64,000 nt of DNA, from assembly GCA_019426215.1 (NCBI GenBank), contig WHWC01000106.1, positions 62,001 through 126,000 on the forward strand, in the 5' to 3' direction. The notes under the pieces are model-generated. The model saw only the letters and a program-made list of their open reading frames with translations, did no database searches and was not told the DNA's origin. Numbering within the stretch: the first letter of the stretch is position 1; each line of letters begins with the position of its first letter. Both the position numbers and the translations under genes were made by a program. This document shows positions 56,769 to 64,000 of the stretch, piece by piece. Origin of the DNA: Buddleja alternifolia (Eukaryota; Streptophyta; Magnoliopsida; Lamiales; Scrophulariaceae).

Positions 56769-57699
56769 TTAATATTAATTTGAGAGAATACCTTTTCTCA
56801 CCATTTTGGTGAGGGAAAATGTGGGAAAAGGAAAATTGTTTTCCTTTCCTTTGCACAACAATTTCATTGAACCAAACAATGTGTTAGATAATTTTTTTAA
56901 GAGAGCAGAGATATAATATGGAGGAAGTGTGTTTCATTGAGTTTTTATTTTTATATATAAGATAAAAGTGTAATGATTAGATGTGATGTTCATTGTTTGT
57001 AAGTTTTTTTTATTTATTTTTTTGTGAAAAATTGGTATGGATGACTTTTTATTTTCTAAGAAAATTTAGATATATGTAAGTTAAATTCATCGATTAATGC
57101 ATCTAAAAATATGCAAAGTGGATCTTCTTTAGTATCTTTTGTCATTTCGAATCAAGATATGCGATTATTTTGATAACTATATTAAGATATTGGCGGATAA
57201 ACACCTTTAGTTGTTGGGTGAACTGTATAATTGTGAACAGTGAAAAATTGACTTTTCTAAGAAAAATATAAGAGAAATGTCACTTAATTTTATTTTTTCA
57301 AGGAATTCGAAATTTTTTGGGAAATTGAGTATAACATTTTTTGAGATATTTTAGAAAATGTCAAATAAATGTATTTTTGATATAAAAAAATCTCTAAAAA
57401 ATCAAAAAATAGAATATACCTGTTAAAGTGAAATGATTTTCATTCTCATTAATTGTGTAAACTGATTACAAGAGAAGGATATTTCTATACATGGCTTGTA
57501 ACTAACTAAGGCTGTGTTTGGATTGATGGATTTGAACCTGGGGATTTCAAATCCCCTGCTCAAATCCATTTTTTGCTGTTTGGCCCCAATTCTAAATAAA
57601 TGGATTTCAAATCCATTTTAGGACTGGGTGAATTTGAAGCCCATTTTCTAATAGATTTCAAATCCACTCCCATATCCTGTCATTTGAAATCCACTCCAA

Positions 57700-58764
57700 C
57701 TAAAATCAACACATTTTTTACACACATTTACACACACGTCGAACTTTTTACACACATAGTCACACACACTACACTCTTGCACATATTTTCACACACTGCA
57801 CATATTTTCACACACACTATATATTTTTTACACACACTGCATATTTTTTACACACACTACACACATTTTACACACAATGCATACTTTTTACACACAATGC
57901 ATGCTTTTACACACACTGCACACATTTTACACACAATGCACACTTTTTACACACACTGACCATATTTTCACACATACTCCATACTTTTTACACACACTAC
58001 ACATATTTTCACACACACTACACACTTTTTACACACACTGCACACTATTTACATATATTGCAAACTTTTTACACACACTACATATTTTTTACACATAATC
58101 CACACTTTTTACACACACTCCAAACTTTTTACACACACAACACACTTTTTACACACATTGCAAACTTTTTACACACACTGCACACTTTTTACACACTTTT
58201 TATACACACTGCACATATTTTACACATAATGCACACTTTTTACACACATTGCACACAATTTCACACACACTACACACTTTTTACACACACTGCACATTTT
58301 TTACACACTTTTTACACACACTGCACACATTTTACACACAATGCACACTTTTTACACACACTGTCCATATTTTCACACACACTACACACTTTTTACACAC
58401 ACTGCATACTATTTACTCACATTGCAAACTTTTTACACACACTACATATTTTTTACACATAATGCACACTTTTTACACACACTGCACACATTTTCACACA
58501 CACTCCATACTTTTTACATACACAACACATTTTTTACACACACAACACACTTTTTACACACACTACACACTTTTTACACACACTGCACACTTTTTACATA
58601 CACAACACACTTTTTACACACACTGCACACTTTTTACATACACAACACACTTTTTACACACACTGCACACTTTTTACATACACAACACACTTTTTACACA
58701 CACTGCACACTTTTTACATACACAACACACTTTTTACACACACTGCACACTTTTTACATACACA
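57700..58764 (+). repeat. Left minisatellite arm, ~20-bp unit
   Basis: About 50 copies of a unit near cactttttacacacactgca. From ~58545 it turns into a regular ~40-bp higher-order unit alternating acatacacaac and acacacactgc. Long open frames of His-Thr-Phe-Tyr repeats result from this and are not genes. Confidence 0.93.
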
Positions 58765-59541
58765 TTGGGGTGTTCACAAATTGACCGAACCGACCGCAAA
58801 CTGAAATTTCGGTCCGAACTGAAAATTTCGGTTCGGTTTTCTATTTTTTTTTTTTGCCAAAATTCAGTTTTCGGTTCGGTTTTCTGTTTTGAGGTTTGGT
58901 TAACCGCAAAACCGAACTTTTTTTAAAATTTTTTTATTTTATTTTTATTTTTATATAGTATATTATAGACCAAAAACTTTAAAAAATGTGTTTCCTAGTG
59001 ACAACTTATAGGAAAATAAAGAAAATGAATTAAAATTAGTCTTAATTAAATTTTAATTATTTATTTATATCTAATTTATTTATTTATATCGAAAAGCCGA
59101 ACCGAACCGGTTCACTTTTTAATTTCATTATGTCAATTTTAGTTGATCATGCTAAACGTAATTGTAAATATATAAATATTTGCATTCCAAAGAAAAAGTG
59201 AACAACAATAGCCAAAAAACAGTAGCTAGTGAGACTTTTGAAAAAAACAGTAGCAAAAAAAAAAAAAAAAATTCGGTTTTAACCGAACTGAAAAAAATAT
59301 TGACCGAACCGGTCGATTTTTTAACCGAACCGAACTTGTTTCGGTTCGATTTTCAGTCTGGATTTTAGAAAAATCAAAATTTCGGTTAAACGAAAATCCG
59401 ACCGAACCGGTCGATTTTTTAACCGAACCGGACTGAACTTGTTCAGTTCGGTTTTCGGTCCGGATTCTCGAAAAATTGAAATTTCGGTTAATCGAAAATC
59501 CGGTTCGGTTCGGTTAAAAAATCGACCGATGAACACCCCTA
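58765..59541. mobile_element. hAT-like MITE, CGGTTCGGTT-rich
   Basis: Ends ttggggtgttca and the complement of tgaacacccct, arms full of cggttcggtt/aaccgaacc, interior AT-rich. 8-bp duplication catacaca at 58757-58764 and 59542-59549; because the host is a repeat with the same word, this is suggestive rather than decisive. Confidence 0.72.
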
Positions 59542-59549
59542 CATACACA

Positions 59550-60085
59550 ACACACTTTTACACACACAACACACTCTTTACACACACAACATATGTGTAG
59601 TGTGTGTAAAAGAAGTGTACAGTGTGTATAAAATATATGTAAAAAATATACAGTGAGTGTAAAAATTGTATTATGCGTATAAGAAGTGTGCAGTGTGTGT
59701 AAATGTGTATATTGTATGTAAAATATGTGCAAAAAATGTGCAATGTGTGTAAAAAATGTGTAGTGTATGTAAAAAATGTGTTGTGCATGTAAGAAGTGTG
59801 TAGTATGTGTAAATGTGTGTGTAAAATAAATGTAAAAAATATGCAGTGTGTGTAAAAAGTGTGTTGTGCATATAAGAAGTGTGCAGTGTGTGTAAATGTG
59901 TGTAGTGTGTATAAAATATGTGTAAAAGGTGTGCAGTGTGTGTAAAAAGTGTGTTGTGCGTGTAAGAAATGTGCTGTGTGTGTGTAAATGTGTGCAAAAT
60001 GTGTGCAGTGTGTGTAAAAGTGTGTTGTGTGTGTAAAAAGTGTGCAATGTGTGTAAAATATGTGTAATTGTGTGTAGTGTAATGT
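59550..60085 (-). repeat. Right minisatellite arm, inverted
   Basis: After ~40 bases in the left-arm orientation, the array flips near 59590 (acaacatatgtgtagtgtg) and runs as gtgtgtaaaaagtgtgcagt units, the complement of the left arm. About 25 copies, half the length of the left arm. Confidence 0.92.
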
Positions 60086-60300
60086 AAAAATCAAATAAAA
60101 TATTAAAGAATTTCAAATGCTTTAGGATTTATAGCCAAACAATGAATTTGAAGTGCATGGATTTGGAAATCCTTTTATAAATCCATATATAGCTAAACAA
60201 GGTATTTCTAATGGTGTGGATTTCAAATCCAAGGGGTTTGAAATCCATTCATTTCAAATCCCTTGCCAAATCCAAATCCATCATTCCAAACACAACCTAA

Positions 60301-60858
60301 GCTAATTTGTTATAACTACTAACAACTTTCCTAATATAGTAAGTCAGTCAAACTAAACAGGAAACTTAACTAACACTAATTAGGTATTTACTTAACACCT
60401 TTCTCAACAATAGCGTACCATCCAATTGGCGCCTTTTTTCTAACTTTCCTCACCATTATTAAGAAAAACTTGTAGCTTCCATTCCTAAATTTTGTGAAAA
60501 ACTCCAATTAAAACATACCTCAACTTTTCTTTTTCTATTGTTTTTGTATCTTTCTAACAAAAATTACTTTCTCTAGCATTTCCTTTCTTTTCCTAATTAA
60601 AATTCATGTACCAGATAGAGTGTAAGGATAACATTTCCTTTTGCGTTTCGCTTTTTTCACCCATATCTAAGATCCACAAAATGCAAAGTAAATGACGGTA
60701 TGGGTAGGAATGATATGCCATTGAATGAGAATTGGATTCATAGTTTAAGGAGAATCACAATAATCATGGGATGCATATTGAATATTAGAGTTCACCATTT
60801 AAACATACATGAATTGAGTTCAAGTCAATCTTACTAAAATTGCTCAACTAGAGCTTAA
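60301..60858. other. Intergenic, no feature seen
   Basis: No coding frame or repeat boundary recognised between the foldback element and the chromovirus LTR. Confidence 0.5.
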
Positions 60859-61345
60859 TGTCACGGACTTAGTCTCTTACTAACGCCTCGTGCGGCACTT
60901 AGCTAGTCGCCCTGCCTCTTGCAAGGATTGCTAAGTCAGCCTCGCTAACTCGTGCTCGTGTGCTCGGGATTTAAGTGAAGAACTCGAGAGTGTTTGGAAA
61001 ACTCTTAAGTACTTGTATTGCTCTCCAAGAATGGTGGATGGTTATAAATGATGGCTAGCCCCCTATTTATAGTAGTCCATTTGAGAATGGACGGTTGAGA
61101 TCAATTCAATCCAACGGCTATGATCGATGATCTAGAGAATTCTACTAGATATTGACAAGGTATATTCTAGAGAATTCTAGCTATACATGTTTCTACCTTA
61201 TTCTAGAGAATTCTTGTAAATCTCTACACACTTAGAACAATTCTAGATAACTCTACCCACTACTATATATACAAGGTAGTGTAGAGATTTAACACTTTGG
61301 TACCTCATTTGTGGGAAGAGGTCTTGAGCTTGCCGGGACGTGACA
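60859..61345 (-). repeat. 3' LTR of the chromovirus
   Basis: 487 bp. The minus strand has a TATA-like box (actataaataggg, around 61065-61078) and repeated ctagaattct motifs upstream of it. Confidence 0.88.
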
Positions 61346-61356
61346 TCCTCCCCCAC

Positions 61357-62187
61357 CTAATGTGGCGACGCCCTCGTCGCCTCGTATTGCTGAAGGCGAT
61401 CTTGGAACTGCCACAAGTCGTCTTTTGATTCCCACGTTGCCTCGGACTCGGGTAGTCCCTTCCATTTGATAAAGTAATGAGTCGTCGGCTTGACTCCTCG
61501 ACGCCTTACAACCTTGTGAGATAGCACCTCTTCAATTTCTTTGTCAAATGATTTGGTTACCACTGGAGGTGCTCAATGTGACTCCCCTCGGCTTGGATCT
61601 TCCTCGTCCTCTTGGTATGGTCTTAGTATGCTCACATGAAAGACCGGATGAATCTTCAATGTGCTTGGAAGGTCGAGCCGGTATGAGATTTTTCCAACCT
61701 TAGCGACCACCGGATAAGGGCCTTTGTACTTCCGCACCAACCCCTTGTGCATGCCCCGAAATGCCTTGAATTGTTGCGGGATTAACTTGATTAACACCTT
61801 GTCGCCAACGTTGAACTCCAAGTGTCGCCTCTTGGGGTCGGCCCATTTCTTCATCTTTCGTCGAGCCTTCTCCAAGAAAGATTTGGCTAAGTCGGATTGC
61901 TCCGCCCACGACTTTGCCATTTTTGCTGCTCCGGGACACCTTGCACTATCAAAAGATATAGCCAAAGTGTGGGGTGTGAGTGGTTGTTGTCCCGTTGCTA
62001 ACTCAAAAGGGCTCTTCCCCGTAGCCTCGCTCCTTTGCAAATTGTATGAGAATTGAGCCACGTCAAGAATCTTCGCCCAATCATGTTGATTGGCACTCAC
62101 AAAGTGCCGAAGATAACATTCCAACAAGGCATTCACCCTCTCAGTTTGGCCATCGGTTTGTGGGTGAAAGCTTGTGGAGAAGCACAA
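61357..62187 (-). pseudogene. Chromovirus integrase C-terminal half with chromodomain
   Basis: Integrase core end (FHPQTDGQTERVNALLECYL with the catalytic Glu), then SEATGKSPFELATGQQP, the HPVFHVSILRPY linker, and a chromodomain (EIEEVLSHKVVRRRG, HYFIKWKGLPESEATWES). A single in-frame TGA at 61573-61575 separates integrase from chromodomain; the frame is otherwise continuous across it. The chromodomain of such integrases binds histone marks and guides insertion; that is family knowledge. Confidence 0.88.
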
Positions 62188-64000
62188 CTAGAACCAAGAG
62201 CTTGAAAGTTCCGTCCATTAGTCGCCCGGTGAAGCGGGGGTCTCGATCACTTATAATGCTTTTGGGCAGCCCCCAATACTTCACAACATTCTTGAAAAAT
62301 GCCCTTGCCGCCTCCTCCGCCGTGCAATCCCTCGAACAGGCAATGAAGCTCCCATACTTGGAGAATCGGTCTACTACTACCATAATAGACCCGAACGCTA
62401 GGATTTTGGCAAGGCACTAATGAAGTCCATGAGACGGATCCCAAGGTCGATTTGGGATGGGTAAAGGCTTAATAGGCCCGCGTTGTTGGTTCACCGTCTT
62501 GTCTTGTTGACACACAAGACACGTCCGCACATAAACCTCCACGCCATCCTTCATTTGGGGCCAAAAGTATGCTGTCTCCAATAGCGCCATTGTTCTCTTT
62601 GGCCCGGGTGTCCTGACCATTTGGTGTCGTGACACTCTCTAATAAGGCCTCCGTAGGTTGCCCCACTTTGGAACGTATAACAGTCGTCCCTGGTGTAGAG
62701 TAGGCCGTCCTTACCCAAAATTGTCGAGTTTTGCCCTCCTGGCAAGCCTCATAACTCCTGGCCATTGGGTCATGCCCCAAGCCTTCCTTGATCTTCTCGT
62801 GGATATTTCCTTTGGCTAAGGAGATTGCCGCAAGCTCCGCCTTTCTACTCAGTGCATCGGCTACTACATTTGCCTTCCCGGGTTTATACTCCAAAACGTA
62901 GTCGAATTCTGCCAAAAAGTCTGCCATGTCTTGGTTCGGGGAGAGTTTCTTCTGCGTCTGGAAATAGCTCGTGCCAACGTTGTCGGTTTTACCACGAACC
63001 TCGACCCCAACAAGTAATGACGCCATGTCCTAAGGCAATGGACAATGGCCGTCATCTCTTTTCTTGAATCGTGTGTAGCGCCGCTCGGTCTCATTGAGCT
63101 TCCGGCTTTCGAATGCGATTAGATGCCCCTCTTGCATCAACACTCCTCCTATAGCGAAGTCAGAGGTATCCGTGTGTAGTTCGAAATCTTCAAAATTTGG
63201 TAAGGCAAGGACCGGCTCCTCGCTTACCGCCGTCTTCAGGTCCTCGAAGGCAAGTTGGCACGCCTCTGACCATACCACGACTTGTTCTTCTTGATGAGGT
63301 CAGTCAACGGGGTTGCTCTCGACGAGTATCCACTGATAAAGCGTCGATAGTAGGTTCACCAGGCCAAGGAACGATCGAAGCTCCGTTACCTTGGTTGGTG
63401 GCTCACTCCACAATTGCCCGAATTTTAGCTTCGTCCATTCGAAGCTTACCATACCCGATAATATGGCCAAAGAAAGGCACCTCCTCCTTGGCGAACGAAC
63501 ACTCTCCTTCTTAACATAGAGCTCGTTCTCCCGCAAAACTTGGACCCGGTGCATAGATGGTCGGCATGCTCTTTTATTGAGTTGCTATATACCACAATGT
63601 CATCAAGATAGACCACTACGAACCGATCCAAGTAAGGATGGAAAATCTTGTTCATAAGCGTGCAAAAATGTCGCCGGGGCATTGGTTAGTCCGAATGGCA
63701 TGACTAACCACTCGAAAGAACCATATCGTGTGATGCACGCGTTTTGGGCTCGTCCCCTTCGCAATTCGGACTTGATAGTAACCTTTTGCAAGTCCATCTT
63801 TGTGAGATCTTGGCATTGCCAAGTCTATCAAACAAGTCAGCAATTAAAGGAATGGATATTTATTTTTAACCGTTACCTTATTTAACGCCCGGTAGTCCAC
63901 ACACATTCGCAATGATCCATCGTGCTCCTCTGAAACAGCACCGGTGCGCCAAAAGGGGCCTTTGAGGGCCTGATCCATGCCTCTGTCCAACAAATCCTTT
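62188..64000 (-). pseudogene. Chromovirus reverse transcriptase, RNase H and integrase N-terminal half, frameshifted
   Basis: From the window end inward: reverse transcriptase ([13 protein letters not shown] near 63890, [17 protein letters not shown] near 63700, [11 protein letters not shown] near 63600), RNase H (FELHTDTSDFAIGGVLMQEG near 63160, RRYTRFKKR where a YS..E.E motif is expected, YKPGKANVVADALSRK near 62850), integrase zinc-binding part (HDTKWSGHPG, CLVCQQDK near 62520) and core (VVVDRFSKY near 62380, SIISDRDPRFTGRL near 62250). Adjacent blocks lie in all three frames, so at least six single-base shifts separate them. Both integrase Asp residues and the reverse transcriptase Asp pair remain. 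Confidence 0.87.

Larger units (their letters stand above)
55894..56883. mobile_element. Outer MITE of a three-level nest
   Basis: Left arm ttgtttgattcaagtaaatt pairs with the complement of the right arm (ttgtttggttcaatgaaatt), continuing into gaaaggaaaac. TTA on both sides (55891-55893 and 56884-56886) suggests a Harbinger-type target. Confidence 0.6.
57510..60297. mobile_element. Large foldback (Harbinger/Tourist-type) element with minisatellite arms
   Basis: Termini ggctgtgtttggattgatgg and the complement of ccatcattccaaacacaacc, flanked by TAA (57507-57509 and 60298-60300). Next come atttcaaatcc-rich subterminal regions on both sides, then inverted minisatellite arms meeting near 59590. 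A hAT-like MITE sits in the left arm. No transposase is present. Confidence 0.82.
60859..64000 (-). mobile_element. Ty3/gypsy chromovirus, minus strand, cut by the window end
   Basis: The 3' LTR (60859-61345) has inverted ends tgtcacg/cgtgaca. On the minus strand it follows the polypurine tract ggtgggggagga. Upstream, in order toward 64000, are chromodomain, integrase, RNase H and reverse transcriptase remnants. gag, protease and the 5' LTR lie beyond the window. Frame changes and a nonsense codon show it is decayed. Confidence 0.92.

Noticed and set aside
57600..58926. Long open frames rich in His-Thr-Phe-Tyr-Cys
   Set aside because: They are translations of the ~20-bp minisatellite; frames stay open in several registers and on the other arm as well, with no domain.
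59514..60116. Minus-strand His/Thr/Phe-rich frames
   Set aside because: Same minisatellite in the inverted arm.
62046..62420. 124-codon plus-strand frame
   Set aside because: Antisense to the chromovirus integrase.

Overview
This 64 kb window is plant nuclear DNA, most likely from a eudicot, and consists almost entirely of nested transposable elements. The evidence is plant-specific element families (CACTA with TNP2 and Ulp1 domains, Ty1/copia, Ty3/gypsy chromovirus and Tat-type, L1-type LINE with RNase H, tRNA-derived SINEs, Tourist/hAT/MULE-type miniature elements), GT-AG introns, and a plant dynamin-related (DRP4-type) pseudogene. I see no intact host gene, no rRNA or tRNA gene, no CRISPR array and no bacterial features.

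Layout. 1-2315: degraded LTR-like and intergenic DNA. 2316-11770: a complete 9455-bp CACTA element with 3-bp target duplication (ATA), palindromic subterminal repeats, a decayed TNP2 transposase and a decayed multi-exon second gene (Transposase_24-like, then a Ulp1/C48 cysteine protease). 12079-23483: a DRP4-type pseudogene split by copia element 1 (12868-23235, TSD ATACT), whose 3' LTR is itself split by a younger, nearly intact, minus-strand copia element 2 (17763-23100, TSD CTTTT). 24400-31893: MULE-like miniature elements, an internally deleted LINE copy with an 18-bp target duplication, a minus-strand SINE, and nested Tourist and GAGCTC elements. 31991-39400: a non-autonomous Tat-like LTR element with gag-protease only and long tandem-repeat arrays. 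39540-48625: a hAT-like MITE inside a MULE-like MITE, a SINE, a probable solo LTR, a hAT transposase fragment, a 190-bp tandem duplication and further MITEs. 48861-53404: a 5'-truncated L1-type LINE split by a 2144-bp MULE-like element with ~370-bp TIRs that carries a piece of a plant mobile domain gene. 55894-56883: a three-level nest (MITE, Tourist, SINE). 57510-60297: a large foldback element whose two arms are inverted arrays of a ~20-bp minisatellite, with a hAT-like MITE inside. 60859-64000: the 3' LTR and pol of a minus-strand chromovirus that runs off the window.

The window reads as a record of insertion order rather than a set of cooperating genes: insertion order can be read from target duplications that rejoin exactly when the inner element is removed. 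Domain and family names rest on motifs recognised by eye; boundaries with perfect target duplications are the firmest calls, while those in AT-rich or simple-sequence context are weaker.
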